The notes under the pieces are model-generated. The model worked only from the letters and a program-made list of their open reading frames with translations, was not told the origin of the DNA and searched no databases. From positions 124,001-188,000 of the forward strand of contig NZ_BCWX01000005.1 in assembly GCF_001894805.1 (NCBI RefSeq): DNA of 64,000 nucleotides, given 5' to 3'. The translations under genes and the position numbers were made by a program. The DNA is from Rhodococcus globerulus NBRC 14531. GTDB lineage: Bacteria; Actinomycetota; Actinomycetes; Mycobacteriales; Mycobacteriaceae. The first letter of the stretch is position 1; every line of letters starts with the position of its first letter. Shown piece after piece: positions 40,737-53,885 of this stretch.

Positions 40737-40816
40737 TACGCGGCGAGGCATCTCTGCCTCGCACACCACCTCGGCGACCAGAGCCCTGTCGAAACTCTTT
40801 CTACACGGAAACGACT

Positions 40817-40827
40817 CCGACTAGGGG
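40817..40827 (-). promoter_or_regulatory. CCCCTAGTCGG motif shared by both mycolyltransferase leaders (copy 1)
   Basis: On the minus strand CCCCTAGTCGG lies about 198 bp upstream of the LGFP mycolyltransferase start. The identical 11-mer lies 38 bp upstream of the second mycolyltransferase. Possible common regulatory site. Confidence 0.4.
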
Positions 40828-40892
40828 TTGCCGCGCTGTTACTGGTGGTGCAATTGTTACCGAAGTTCCTGTTTACGGCATCTCCAAAACAG

Positions 40893-40936
40893 AAGTGCCG
40901 TTCCGGTCTTCCTCTCGGAAGTCCGGAACGGCACTT
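40893..40936 (-). terminator. Strong intrinsic terminator of the second mycolyltransferase gene
   Basis: AAGTGCCGTTCCGG (40893-40906) pairs perfectly with CCGGAACGGCACTT (40923-40936); the loop contains an extra CTTCC/GGAAG stem. In the minus-strand RNA it is followed by CTGTTTTGG, a short U-tract. Confidence 0.85.
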
Positions 40937-40998
40937 GTCTGTCTAGGTCTTGCGGTGCAGCGTCATGCAGTGATGCACGGTAAAGCGGTGAAGCATGG

Positions 40999-42009
40999 TC
41001 ACCAGGCGTTCATGGTGTCGAGGATCTGGCCGCGGGCCTTGAACAGTTCCTCGGACCAGTACGCCCACGAGTGGGTGCCGTTGGACGGGAAGCTGTAGGT
41101 GGCCGGAATGCCGAGCGTGTTCATCCGGATCTGGAATGCACGGGTGTTGGCCAGCGCAAGTGCTTCGAGGCCCATGGCGTTTGCCGTGTTGTAGTAGCCG
41201 ACCAAGCCCTTGGGGTTGTCGTACTTACCGGTCAGACCGCTTGCTGCGGAGATGTACATCGACAGGCCCTTGAGGCGAGGCGCGAAGACGAACGGGTCGT
41301 TGCGCAGCCATGCCGGGCTCCACGGGGGTCCCCACATGGAGTCGACGTTGAAGCGGCCGGCATCGAGCATCGCGACGCGGATTGCTTCACGCATACCGGG
41401 AGCCGAGATGTTCAGGTAACCCGACAGCGAGCCGGCGAACTTGAACTGGTCGCGGTGGTACGCGGCGAGAGTCAGTGCGGCACTGCCACCCATCGACAGG
41501 CCGAGGACAGCGTTGTTGTTAGGCGAGACGCCGTAGTTCGCGAGGAAGTTGGGCAGCTCTTCCGTGAGGAAGGTTTCCCACTTGTAGGTCATCTGCTGAC
41601 CGTTGAAGTTCGAGGGTGCGTACCAGTCCGTGTAGAAGCTGGACTGTCCGCCGACCGGCATCACGAGAGTGATGTTGTCGTTGCGGTACTGCTCGAGAGC
41701 GTTGGTCTCGAAGGACCACGCATTGGCATCGTCACGAGCGCGGAGGCCGTCGAGCAAGTAGAGGGCAGCGTTTCCGCCGCGAGCGGCCCACTGGACCTGA
41801 ACCTTGATGTTGCCCATCGTGGAGGGCACCCACAGCTCTTCGAATCCGCCCCACGGCGCGGTCTGGACCGGCGCAGCGTGCGCGGGAGCAGCGGTAGCAA
41901 CTGCGCTACCGGCGACGCCTGCGGCAAGGGGAAGCACGAGTGCTGCCGCACCGATGGCAAGTGCTCGGTGCTTGAGGCGCTGTGTCAGCCTCGTCGGGGC
42001 AAATCGCAT
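40999..42009 (-). CDS. fbpA: Mycolyltransferase, antigen 85 family
   Basis: 336-aa secreted esterase. The signal peptide ends VATAAPAHAAP. Catalytic Ser lies in AVLGLSMGGSAALT and His in SNGTHSWAYWSEEL; the substrate motifs NITLVMPVGGQSSFYTDWYA and SMWGPPWSPAWLRNDPF are antigen-85-like. It transfers mycolic acid from trehalose monomycolate to arabinogalactan or to a second trehalose monomycolate. It occupies the position of Rv3804c (fbpA), so the symbol is by synteny. Start ATG 42009, with a purine-rich GAAGAGAGAGAG upstream; the longer open frame to 42195 reads through the leader. It has a strong terminator and a structured leader. Confidence 0.93.
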   Translation of the reverse strand: MRFAPTRLTQRLKHRALAIGAAALVLPLAAGVAGSAVATAAPAHAAPVQTAPWGGFEELWVPSTMGNIKVQVQWAARGGNAALYLLDGLRARDDANAWSFETNALEQYRNDNITLVMPVGGQSSFYTDWYAPSNFNGQQMTYKWETFLTEELPNFLANYGVSPNNNAVLGLSMGGSAALTLAAYHRDQFKFAGSLSGYLNISAPGMREAIRVAMLDAGRFNVDSMWGPPWSPAWLRNDPFVFAPRLKGLSMYISAASGLTGKYDNPKGLVGYYNTANAMGLEALALANTRAFQIRMNTLGIPATYSFPSNGTHSWAYWSEELFKARGQILDTMNAW

Positions 42010-42046
42010 GGATACTGCTCTCTCTCTTCGTCTGCGGTAGCTACCC

Positions 42047-42057
42047 CCGACTAGGGG
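42047..42057 (-). promoter_or_regulatory. CCCCTAGTCGG motif shared by both mycolyltransferase leaders (copy 2)
   Basis: Identical 11-mer to 40817-40827, here 38-48 bp before the second mycolyltransferase start codon on the same strand. Confidence 0.4.
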
Positions 42058-42062
42058 AAGTA

Positions 42063-42119
42063 CCGACGGATTCCGTCGGGGAACAGGTATGTGCGCCAGT
42101 CTGGACAAACCAGACTGGC
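42063..42119 (-). promoter_or_regulatory. Two adjacent hairpins in the second mycolyltransferase leader
   Basis: CCGACGG-ATT-CCGTCGG (42063-42079) and GCCAGTCTGG-ACAAA-CCAGACTGGC (42095-42119, 10-bp perfect stem). They may form structure in the 5' leader or be operators. Confidence 0.45.
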
Positions 42120-42136
42120 AGCGGACCTCGTTCCAA

Positions 42137-42183
42137 GTCACACTGCGCTCGGTGGACCCTATGTCACAGGTTTGGTTGTGACA
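42137..42183. promoter_or_regulatory. GTCACA cluster, possible MtrA-type site upstream of the second mycolyltransferase
   Basis: GTCACA at 42137 and 42163 as direct copies, plus the inverted TGTGAC at 42177. The last two form TGTCACA-N8-TGTGACA (42162-42183). GTCACA-like repeats are described for mycobacterial MtrA, which acts on the antigen 85B gene. Two 18-bp near-repeats (TCACGGGAGC...CGGG at 42221 and 42272) lie further upstream. No gene is present in 42010-42327. Confidence 0.45.
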
Positions 42184-42327
42184 AATGGATCTCAACCACC
42201 GGGCGCTTCTCCCCTGGTGCTCACGGGAGCATTTCGGGTAGGTGAATCGTCTTCGGATACATCGGCGCCGATCACGGGAGCGTTACGGGATCGCAACATG
42301 TTTTCTCCTACGGCATAGTGATCTGCA

Positions 42328-44244
42328 TCACTTTTGGGTTTCAAGTGGCACAAGACCACATCGCTGTAGTTCGTACGCCGGCACTCGATCGAATCGATAT
42401 TTTGCCAAGTCGAATGCCTGACGGAAGTTCTGCTTGAATCGCGCCCACGTCAACTCACTGCGGTAGGAGGTCAGCAACTCCTGCGTTTCCGGACAGGTCA
42501 GCGCCAGCTTCGCGTCAGCTACCCATTCCTCGTCGAGGAAGAAGGGCAGCCACGGGTGGACGTCGACCATCCCGGTGTCCGCAACCACCCAATCCGGATA
42601 CAGGTTCTTGTCGTGACCGATACGGCCGTCTTCCAGCCTCTCCGTGTGCGCGGCGAGCGGGTACGCCAGTCCCATCTGATCGAGCACACGAACGTCGAGT
42701 CCGACGTTCATGCTCGTCATACCGAGGTTCAGGAAGAAAACGACATGCTCGCCCGATTCGTCTATCGGCCCTGGCGGCGGAACGACGAACCACGCGTTGT
42801 AACTGGGAGACGGAATGAGTAGTCCACCGTCCGGGGTGTCCGCGATGGTCTCGACCATTGCTCGCATCCAGGGGTAGTCGAGGTAGTCCTCGGCTCGGAT
42901 CGGATGCTCGTGACCGGTGTTGAGAGCGTAGAACGCACGCTCGTCGACGATGCCCGAGCGTCCGACGATCGAGCCTTCCGGCATGCCGGTCGTATTTGCG
43001 GCGACGGCTGCCCACACGATGGTCCCCACCCACAGCACTGCGGAGACACCGAAGATCGCGGTGTCCCGGTTGCGGCCGAATGCCGTGCGCGCCGGGACCC
43101 GAAGCGGAATGACCGCCACCGGGATCAGAAGGCAGAACAACACCGGAAGCAGGACGCGGCCGTGCATGAAGTCGCCACCGACTCGAACCGAGTACACACC
43201 CAGAATCAGGCCGCTGCCGAGAATGAACGTGACAACAGCGCGTGGGGTGCGCAACCACGCCTGCAACCGCACCCAGCGCGACCCTGAAACGGTCTGGGGC
43301 GCGGACGTGCGCTCGTTCCTGCCGATCGCAAGAAGTAGCAGCGCACCGACCAGCAGGAACAGCAGAGGCAACCACAGCAAGTACGGTCCGACGAGATTCC
43401 ACAGATAGGCAAATCCTTGCGACCACTTTGCACCGCCTGCATCCTTCGAGACCGCGGTATTGGGGTACGGAAGCCCGTAATAACCCATGCGCCAGATCTG
43501 GTACGCCACCGGAACGAGTCCGGCGACAACCACGATCATCGCGCGGACCTTCCACGTCAAGCCTGCGGACACGACGATCATCATCAGTGCAAGAGCACCA
43601 GGGATCGCCATCTCCGGGCGCACGAGGGGCCCGAGCCCGGCAACAAAAGAGAGAATCAGAATCGACGCCGTCGACGGTACTGACGCCTGTGCCCACCGAA
43701 CCATCAGCAACCACAGCAGCGCGATCCAGAAGATCACCAGACACGTCTCGAGGCCGGACGTCGCAAAATCTCGGGCGGGCGGAACAGCAATGTAGACGAG
43801 AACGCCGGCCGGAACGAGGAAAACCGTCCCGCCGACGCCTGGTCGCAGATCGCGGTACAGGCGGGCCGTTCCGAGCATCGCCAAGACCACAGCTGCGGTC
43901 GAGAGCACCAAAGCGATTGCCAGGACGACATATTCGAGCCGGATCTGCGTCAGCCAGCCGAAGGCGTAGACGATGTACGTCCACGCGGTGCTCGTATTCG
44001 CCTCGACGCGTTCACCGGCATTGAAGACGGGGCCGTTGCCGGCCAGCAGATTTCGCACCGTGCGCAGGACGATCAGTCCGTCGTCGGCGATCCATCGACG
44101 CTCCCACGCTCCCCAGAACGTGAGGACGGCAGCAAGCACCACCCCGCCGAGGAAAACTGCTCGGTTAGGGGTGGTGCTCGGTGCCGCGGTGTCGGCGACC
44201 TGGTCGGCTTCAGTGGCCGGCTCAGACGATGTAGACAGCGACAC
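42328..44244 (-). CDS. aftB: Terminal beta-(1->2)-arabinofuranosyltransferase AftB (GT89)
   Basis: 638-aa GT-C membrane enzyme that caps arabinan with beta-1,2-linked arabinose, the site to which mycolates attach. An N-terminal helix (FLGGVVLAAVLTFWGAWE) is followed by the catalytic outer loop RRWIADDGLIVLRTVRNLLA, with the DD pair, and about ten further helices. A C-terminal soluble domain contains IPSPSYNAWFVVPPPGPIDE. Start GTG 44244 lies inside the end of ubiA (23-nt overlap), so the genes are translationally linked. Position matches Rv3805c. A small AGTGAT/ATCACT palindrome overlaps the stop. Confidence 0.93.
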   Translation of the reverse strand: MSLSTSSEPATEADQVADTAAPSTTPNRAVFLGGVVLAAVLTFWGAWERRWIADDGLIVLRTVRNLLAGNGPVFNAGERVEANTSTAWTYIVYAFGWLTQIRLEYVVLAIALVLSTAAVVLAMLGTARLYRDLRPGVGGTVFLVPAGVLVYIAVPPARDFATSGLETCLVIFWIALLWLLMVRWAQASVPSTASILILSFVAGLGPLVRPEMAIPGALALMMIVVSAGLTWKVRAMIVVVAGLVPVAYQIWRMGYYGLPYPNTAVSKDAGGAKWSQGFAYLWNLVGPYLLWLPLLFLLVGALLLLAIGRNERTSAPQTVSGSRWVRLQAWLRTPRAVVTFILGSGLILGVYSVRVGGDFMHGRVLLPVLFCLLIPVAVIPLRVPARTAFGRNRDTAIFGVSAVLWVGTIVWAAVAANTTGMPEGSIVGRSGIVDERAFYALNTGHEHPIRAEDYLDYPWMRAMVETIADTPDGGLLIPSPSYNAWFVVPPPGPIDESGEHVVFFLNLGMTSMNVGLDVRVLDQMGLAYPLAAHTERLEDGRIGHDKNLYPDWVVADTGMVDVHPWLPFFLDEEWVADAKLALTCPETQELLTSYRSELTWARFKQNFRQAFDLAKYRFDRVPAYELQRCGLVPLETQK

Positions 44245-45127
44245 CCACTACTCCGATCCACGCCACTGCGAGGAATTGCAGAACCCGGTCACCGAGCGCG
44301 ATTTCCTCGGGCTCACCGGCTTCGCCGCCGTCGACGTCCACGGCGTACCGCAGCACTGCGACGGTGAAGGGGACCATCGAAATGGCGTACCAGTTGGTAC
44401 CCTTGATGTCGTCCTGCTGGAAGGCCCACAGTCCGTAGCAGAGCACGAGTGCCGTCGCGGCCATCGTCCATACGAACCGCAGGTAGGTCATCGTGTAGCT
44501 CTCGAGCGACTTGCGGATCTTGGCGCCGGTACGTTCGGCCAGCTTCAGTTCGGCGTACCGCTTTCCGGCAGCCATGAAGAGCGAACCGAATGCCATCATC
44601 AGCAGGAACCACTGCGACAGTTCGATCTCGGCTGCCACGCCACCGGCTATGGCGCGCAACAGGAATCCGGACGACACGATGCAGATGTCGATGACGGCCT
44701 GGTGCTTCAAACCGAAGCAGTAGGCAAGCTGGATGACGATGTACACGGACATCACCACGGCAAGTTGCCAGTTGGCGATGAACGAGAGAGCGATCGAACC
44801 GGACAGCAGCACCACGGCCATGCCGTACGCGATGTTGACGGGCAGAACTCCGGCCGCGATGGGGCGGAAGCGCTTGGTGGGATGCGCTCGGTCTGCCTCG
44901 ACGTCCATCGCGTCGTTGACGAGGTAGATGCCGGACGCCGCCATGCAGAACACGACAAATGCCAGCGCGACGGGCAAGAGCACGTCGGCTTCGGTGGCTG
45001 TGCCGGCCGCGATGGGCGCGGCGAGCACGAGAACGTTCTTGACCCACTGGCGTGGGCGGAGCGCCTTGACGATGCCGGCGGGCAGGGACTTAGGGGGTCC
45101 GCTGACCGTGGCCGCTTCCTCGCTCAT
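44222..45127 (-). CDS. ubiA: Decaprenyl-phosphate 5-phosphoribosyltransferase (UbiA family)
   Basis: 301-aa UbiA-superfamily membrane enzyme that joins PRPP to decaprenyl phosphate, the committed step towards the arabinose donor. The Asp-rich motif YLVNDAMDVEADRAHPTKRF and a second acidic/basic loop (GKRYAELKLAERTGAKIRKS) mark the active site. About nine helices. Equivalent to Rv3806c. It overlaps the PAP2 gene by 4 bp (ATGA) upstream and aftB by 23 nt downstream. Its product is dephosphorylated, then epimerised by DprE1/DprE2. Confidence 0.94.
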   Translation of the reverse strand: MSEEAATVSGPPKSLPAGIVKALRPRQWVKNVLVLAAPIAAGTATEADVLLPVALAFVVFCMAASGIYLVNDAMDVEADRAHPTKRFRPIAAGVLPVNIAYGMAVVLLSGSIALSFIANWQLAVVMSVYIVIQLAYCFGLKHQAVIDICIVSSGFLLRAIAGGVAAEIELSQWFLLMMAFGSLFMAAGKRYAELKLAERTGAKIRKSLESYTMTYLRFVWTMAATALVLCYGLWAFQQDDIKGTNWYAISMVPFTVAVLRYAVDVDGGEAGEPEEIALGDRVLQFLAVAWIGVVGVAVYIV

Positions 45128-45652
45128 TTCTCTCCATATTTCTGTTCGGCCTTATGCACCAGCGCCGCGGATGCGGCGCCCAGTGCCGCACCGGCAAGCA
45201 CGTCGGTCGGGTAATGAACTCCCAGAACCAGGCGCGAAAGCATCATCGGGGGCACCAGCAACGCCGGTAAGGGTAGCCCGGTGAGTCGACCGATCAGGAA
45301 TGCCGCCGCCGTCGTCGACGTGGCGTGCGAGGACGGGAAGCTCAGCTTGCTCGGCGTCGAGACGTTGACCTGCAACGACGGGTCGGACGGGCGTTTGCGC
45401 CGCACGACACGCTTGATCACGACCGACGCGGCGTGTGCCCCGAAGGCACCGACGGCAGCGCCCGCCCATTCGCGGCGACGCGGCTTGTCGACGGCAGCGC
45501 CGACGGCAGCGATCGCGATCCAGCCGAGTGAGTGCTCACCGAAGTGCGACATTCCGCGAGCAACGGCGACGGCTCCAGGCACCTGCCCGACGGTCGACTG
45601 GATTCCGGCGAGGATCCTGACCTCGGGAGATACAGCCTCAGGAGATACAGCC

Positions 45653-45672
<20 letters not shown>
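45124..45672 (-). CDS. PAP2-family phosphatase (Rv3807c-like), candidate decaprenylphosphoryl-5-phosphoribose phosphatase
   Basis: 182 aa with the three acid-phosphatase motifs: KRVVRRKRPSDPS, LSFPSSHATSTTAA and RLVLGVHYPTDVLAG. Several hydrophobic helices place the site at the membrane. Located between ubiA and glfT2, as Rv3807c; the proposed role is removal of the 5-phosphate from decaprenylphosphoryl-5-phosphoribose, though essentiality in mycobacteria is debated. Start GTG 45672, with GGTGGGA upstream, gives a 20-nt overlap with glfT2. The N-terminus carries a short repeat, SPEAVSPEAVSPE, from 15-bp tandem DNA repeats. Confidence 0.88.
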
Positions 45673-48816
<3,144 letters not shown>

Positions 48817-48915
48817 TTAGCAGTCGTGATCACACCCGCTGTGGAACCGATACCCCGGTCCGATGCGTCCAAGCACGTGGGCTGCCCGGGTGGGCAGCGG
48901 GAGGTGGGGCCCAAC

Positions 48916-49482
48916 ATGACACGCATAGCCGGAGCGCTGATGCTGGCGACCGTTCTGATCTCGGTGGTGACCGGATGTGGTCGCAGCGTCGAAGGGACTG
49001 CGAGGGCGCAGGCGGCAACGGCCACGCTCGAACAGTCCCCAACCGCCACCACGTCGTCGCCCGAACCAGCAGCCGACGACGGTTTGTGCAACATTCCCGA
49101 CGACGTCGCGACGGAGTTGAACGTCGACAAGTCCACCGCTGAGCGGTCGATGGAATCGGCTACCACGCTGCTGGACGACTGCGCGTGGCGTGGCCCGGAT
49201 TTCGAGTTGCGAATCGCGAGCTACGACGTTGTTGCGGCCCCCTTTGCAGCGCGTCTTGCGCAGGAAGTCTCAGCCGACAGCAAAGAAATCACCATCGGCA
49301 CACATCAGGCATTTGTTCTCACCCAATCCGAGGAGGAGTTCGAACCCGGCTGCGTGATCGTCCTGGACATGATGGACAACAGCATCGTGGTCATCAGGGA
49401 AGACGACACCTACATCAGTCGCGCCAGCATGTGTTCTCGCGTCCGTTCTGCCGCCACCGCTATCGAAGACGCCCTGGAGTGA
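48916..49482 (+). CDS. Secreted lipoprotein, DUF3558-like
   Basis: 188 aa from ATG 48916, preceded by GGGAGG and GGTGGGG; the frame is open further upstream. Signal peptide with lipobox (ISVVTGCGRS) followed by an Ala/Thr/Pro linker and a domain with CNIPDDVATELNVD, LLDDCAWRGPDFELRIASYD and ASMCSRVRSAA, whose cysteine spacing resembles DUF3558 lipoproteins of actinobacteria. Envelope-anchored; function unknown. Divergent from glf. Confidence 0.75.
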   Translation: MTRIAGALMLATVLISVVTGCGRSVEGTARAQAATATLEQSPTATTSSPEPAADDGLCNIPDDVATELNVDKSTAERSMESATTLLDDCAWRGPDFELRIASYDVVAAPFAARLAQEVSADSKEITIGTHQAFVLTQSEEEFEPGCVIVLDMMDNSIVVIREDDTYISRASMCSRVRSAATAIEDALE

Positions 49483-49512
49483 GATGGCCAGGACGTCCTC
49501 GAGAGCTGGCGT

Positions 49513-50664
49513 CTACAGACTCTTTGCGATGATTCCCTTCATCACTTCGTTGGCGCCGGCGTAGATCTTCTGCACGCGGGAGTCTTCGTACATGCGCGCG
49601 ATCGGGTATTCGCGCATGTAGCCGTAGCCGCCGTAGAGCTGAACACAACGGTCGACGACGGCACACTGCTGCTCGGTGAGCCAGTACTTGACCATCGCTG
49701 CGTCCGCACCGTCGAGCTCACCGTTGAGGTGATCCTCGATGCAATTGTCGAGGAATACGCGGCAGGTGCGGGCGATGGTCTGACATTCAGCAAGTTCGAA
49801 TGCTGTGTTCTGGAACTCGAAGAGGCTGTGCCCGAACGCTTGACGCGCCTTGGTGTACGCGACGGTCTCCTCGACGGCCCGCTCGATGGTGCCGATGGCC
49901 TGAGCGCCGATGATGAGACGCTCTTGCACCAGCTGCGCCATCAGCTGACCGAAGCCGAGGCCTTCGGACTCGCCCAGGAGATTCGAGACGGGAACGCGGA
50001 CGTCGGTGAAGGACAGCTCCGACGTGTCGGCTCCGTGCTGGCCGACCTTGTCGAGCACGCGGCCCACCGCAAAGCCTTCGCAGTCACGCAGATCGACGAT
50101 CAAGAGCGAGACGCCCTTGGCGCCGGCCTTGGGGTCCGTCTTGACGGCCAGCACGATCATGTCGGCGCTGCCACCGTTGGTGATGAAGGTCTTCGACCCG
50201 TTCACCACGTAGTGGTCACCGTCGCGGATAGCCGACGTCGTGATGGCCTTGAGGTCGGAACCTGTTCCCGGCTCGGTCATTCCGATGGCGCCGAGGATTT
50301 CGCCCGTCGCCATGCCCGGCAGCCACGCCTGCTTCTGCTCTTCGTTGCCGTACTCGAGCACGTAGTGCGCGACGATGCCACTGTGCACGGAGTTACCAAG
50401 CGCGTAGTCGCCGCAATACCCCTGCGCCTCGAAGACCGCGAGGTCGTGCGCAAAGGTTCCGCCGCCCCCGCCGTACTCCTCGGGAATTGAGCAGCACAGC
50501 AGGCCGAGCTTGCCGGCTTCGAGCCACACGGAACGGTCGACGCGATGCTGAGCGTCCCACTGCTCACGCTTGGCGATCAGCTCACGATCGAAGAAACCGC
50601 GGGCCAGTTCGGCGACTGCGGTGATCTCGTCGTCGTACCACGACGGCTTGCGCTTGGTTCCCAT
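49513..50664 (-). CDS. Acyl-CoA dehydrogenase
   Basis: 383-aa flavoprotein of the acyl-CoA dehydrogenase family, oxidising acyl-CoA to the 2-enoyl-CoA in the cytoplasm. FAD-binding stretches include GAIGMTEPGTGSDLKAITT and HYVVNGSKTFITNGGSADMI; the C-terminal signature is QLYGGYGYMREYPIARMYED followed by YAGANEVMKGIIAK. The catalytic Glu usually lies in this C-terminal region. Start ATG 50664 gives MGTKRKPSWYDDE; the longer frame to 50715 overlaps the thiolase gene. Only 2 nt separate it from the thiolase upstream, so they form an operon for beta-oxidation-type metabolism. Confidence 0.94.
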   Translation of the reverse strand: MGTKRKPSWYDDEITAVAELARGFFDRELIAKREQWDAQHRVDRSVWLEAGKLGLLCCSIPEEYGGGGGTFAHDLAVFEAQGYCGDYALGNSVHSGIVAHYVLEYGNEEQKQAWLPGMATGEILGAIGMTEPGTGSDLKAITTSAIRDGDHYVVNGSKTFITNGGSADMIVLAVKTDPKAGAKGVSLLIVDLRDCEGFAVGRVLDKVGQHGADTSELSFTDVRVPVSNLLGESEGLGFGQLMAQLVQERLIIGAQAIGTIERAVEETVAYTKARQAFGHSLFEFQNTAFELAECQTIARTCRVFLDNCIEDHLNGELDGADAAMVKYWLTEQQCAVVDRCVQLYGGYGYMREYPIARMYEDSRVQKIYAGANEVMKGIIAKSL

Positions 50665-50666
50665 GA

Positions 50667-51848
<1,182 letters not shown>

Positions 51849-51990
51849 GATTGTCCCCATCTGCTGTGCGCACGGCGCTCGAAATTCTCGGTCCGTGGCC
51901 GATACTAGGACATCTAAGTATCGCGCAGATGGGGACGTAGGCGTCAGGCCTTTGTAGTGACTGCCGCTGTTGTCGTTTCCACCGTTGGGG

Positions 51991-53385
51991 TTACCTCTGC
52001 CGGGGCGGCCCGGTCTTGTTGTCGTCCGTCTTGTCGTCGTTGCGGTAGCGGTAGAGCCCGATGCCCACGAGGATCGCCGCAAGACCAAGGGACACGAACA
52101 TCTGGCTACGGGTCGAGTCGAGGACGACCATGCCGATGCAGAGCGCGATGATCGCGGCAATGGTGGCGTAGGTGAGGTACGGGAAGAGCCACATCTTCAG
52201 TTCCAGTTCCTGGCCCGACGCTTCGAGCTTCCGACGAGTTCGCAACTGGGACACGGAGATAACGAGCCACACGAAGAGCGCGATCGCACCGGAGGAGTTC
52301 ACGAGGAACAGGAACACCTTGTCCGGGGACAGGTAGTTCATGCCAACCGTCAGGAATCCGACGATGGTCGAGACCAGCACGGCGCGCATCGGGACGCCGG
52401 TCTTCTCGATGCGGGAGAGCGACTTCGGGGCGTCGCCGCGTCCGGCGAGGGAGAAGATCATGCGGCTTGCGGTGTACAGGCCGGAGTTCAGGCAGGACAG
52501 GACGGAGGTGAGAACAACGACGTCCATGATGTTGCCCGCGGCCGGGATGCCGTACGAGTCCATGACTGCGACGTAGGGGCTGAGTGCGACAGATGCGCTG
52601 TCCCACGGCAGCAGGGTGACGACAACGGCGATCGAGCCGATGTAGAAGATGAGGATTCGCCACACGACGGATTTGACGGCTGCACGAACAGCTTCGAGCG
52701 GATTAGCCGATTCACCAGCGGCAATGGTGGCGATTTCAGCTCCGAAGAACGAGAACACCACCACAAGGACTGCGGCAAGCATGGCTCCCGTGCCGTTGGG
52801 CAGGAACCCGCCGTGGCCGGTCAGGTTGGTCATGCCTGGTGCTTCGACGCCGGGCATCCACCCGCAGATCGCGACGACACCCATGCCGAGGAACGCGATG
52901 ATGGCAACAACTTTGATGGACGCGAACCAGAACTCGAACTCACCGAACGACTTGACCGAGATGATGTTGGTCAAGGTCAGCACGATCATCAGAATCAGTG
53001 CCCAGGTCCATTGCGGAACACCTGGTACCCATCGGTTCATGATGAGAGCGCCTGCGGTGGCCTCGATTCCGAGGACGATGATCCAGAACCACGCGTACAG
53101 CCAGCCGATGGAGAAGCCGGCCCAGCGGCCGATGGCCTTGTCTGCGTACGAGGAGAACGACCCGGTTTCCGGGGACGCTGCCGACATCTCACCGAGCATG
53201 CGCATCACGAGGATGACGACGACGCCGGCAAGTGCGTAGGAAATCAGGACGCCTGGGCCCGTTTCCTGGATCGCCACGCCGGAGCCGACAAACAGTCCGG
53301 CCCCAATGACGCCTGCGATCGCGATCATCGACAGGTGCCGCTTCTTCAGCGTGTGCTGAAGCGCGGGTTGGTCCGTACTGGACAT
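51991..53385 (-). CDS. APC-superfamily amino-acid permease (GabP/AnsP/AroP-like)
   Basis: 464-aa, 12-helix transporter. The N-terminal motif LKKRHLSMIAIAGVIGAGLF with GSGVAIQETGPGVLISYALA is the amino-acid-transporter signature, and FFGAEIATIAAGESANPLEA follows in mid-protein. GABA or another amino acid is a likely substrate. Start ATG 53385 is preceded by GGAGT. The divergent neighbour was a PucR-type regulator, now truncated, which may once have controlled the permease. Confidence 0.92.
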   Translation of the reverse strand: MSSTDQPALQHTLKKRHLSMIAIAGVIGAGLFVGSGVAIQETGPGVLISYALAGVVVILVMRMLGEMSAASPETGSFSSYADKAIGRWAGFSIGWLYAWFWIIVLGIEATAGALIMNRWVPGVPQWTWALILMIVLTLTNIISVKSFGEFEFWFASIKVVAIIAFLGMGVVAICGWMPGVEAPGMTNLTGHGGFLPNGTGAMLAAVLVVVFSFFGAEIATIAAGESANPLEAVRAAVKSVVWRILIFYIGSIAVVVTLLPWDSASVALSPYVAVMDSYGIPAAGNIMDVVVLTSVLSCLNSGLYTASRMIFSLAGRGDAPKSLSRIEKTGVPMRAVLVSTIVGFLTVGMNYLSPDKVFLFLVNSSGAIALFVWLVISVSQLRTRRKLEASGQELELKMWLFPYLTYATIAAIIALCIGMVVLDSTRSQMFVSLGLAAILVGIGLYRYRNDDKTDDNKTGPPRQR

Positions 53386-53540
53386 CGAAACTCCTTGTGG
53401 GATTCTCCGGTGGGATTCTGGTGGCGCTTTTTGGCTAGCGCCAGTGTCGGACCTCGAACCCCCTCGCGACAGGCTCCACTTTGTACAAACGTGACCGCAG
53501 GCACTACATAGTGGCGCGAACAAGGTGCCAGACTGAACCC

Positions 53541-53885
53541 ATGCCCATCACCCTGCGCCAGCTCTGCGCGACCGAACAGTTCGGCCTGCGAGTACTGGCC
53601 GGGCAAGACCAGCTCGACCGCACCCTGACCTGGGCACATGTCTCCGAACTCCCCGACCCGACGCCCTTCCTCGACGGCGGCGAATTACTCCTCATCACCG
53701 GGGTGTCGCTACCCATGACGGCCGCGGGAACAACCCGATTCGTGCGGACCCTGGTGGGCGTCGGAATTGCCGGAATCGGTTTCGGAACCGGCCTCGGATA
53801 CGAGGAAGTACCGCAGGCTCTCGTGGATGCGGCCACACGTTTCAACGTGCCTCTTCTCGACGTCGAAGGATCGCTCCCCGAACCG
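53541..53885 (+). pseudogene. Truncated PucR-family regulator (only N-terminal domain left)
   Basis: From ATG 53541 the frame encodes MPITLRQLCATEQFGLRVLA and about 110 residues of the PucR N-terminal ligand domain, ending NVPLLDVEG. A full PucR regulator has roughly 400-550 residues with a C-terminal helix-turn-helix, absent here. The frame stays open to 54071, but beyond ~53880 the residues (VHICVLAADRRTV onwards) lose PucR similarity because that DNA is the antisense of a hydrolase gene. This is best explained by a deletion. It cannot bind DNA and is probably non-functional. Confidence 0.8.

Noticed and set aside
38232-40946. 904-codon plus-strand open frame opposite the LGFP mycolyltransferase
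   Set aside because: The minus-strand gene has a signal peptide, catalytic motifs and LGFP repeats; the plus frame has none and spans a terminator and a repeat array.
42162-42183. TGTCACA-N8-TGTGACA considered as a CRP-type site
   Set aside because: CRP-like sites read TGTGA-N6-TCACA; here the half-sites are in the opposite order and wider apart, so a GTCACA-binding regulator fits better.
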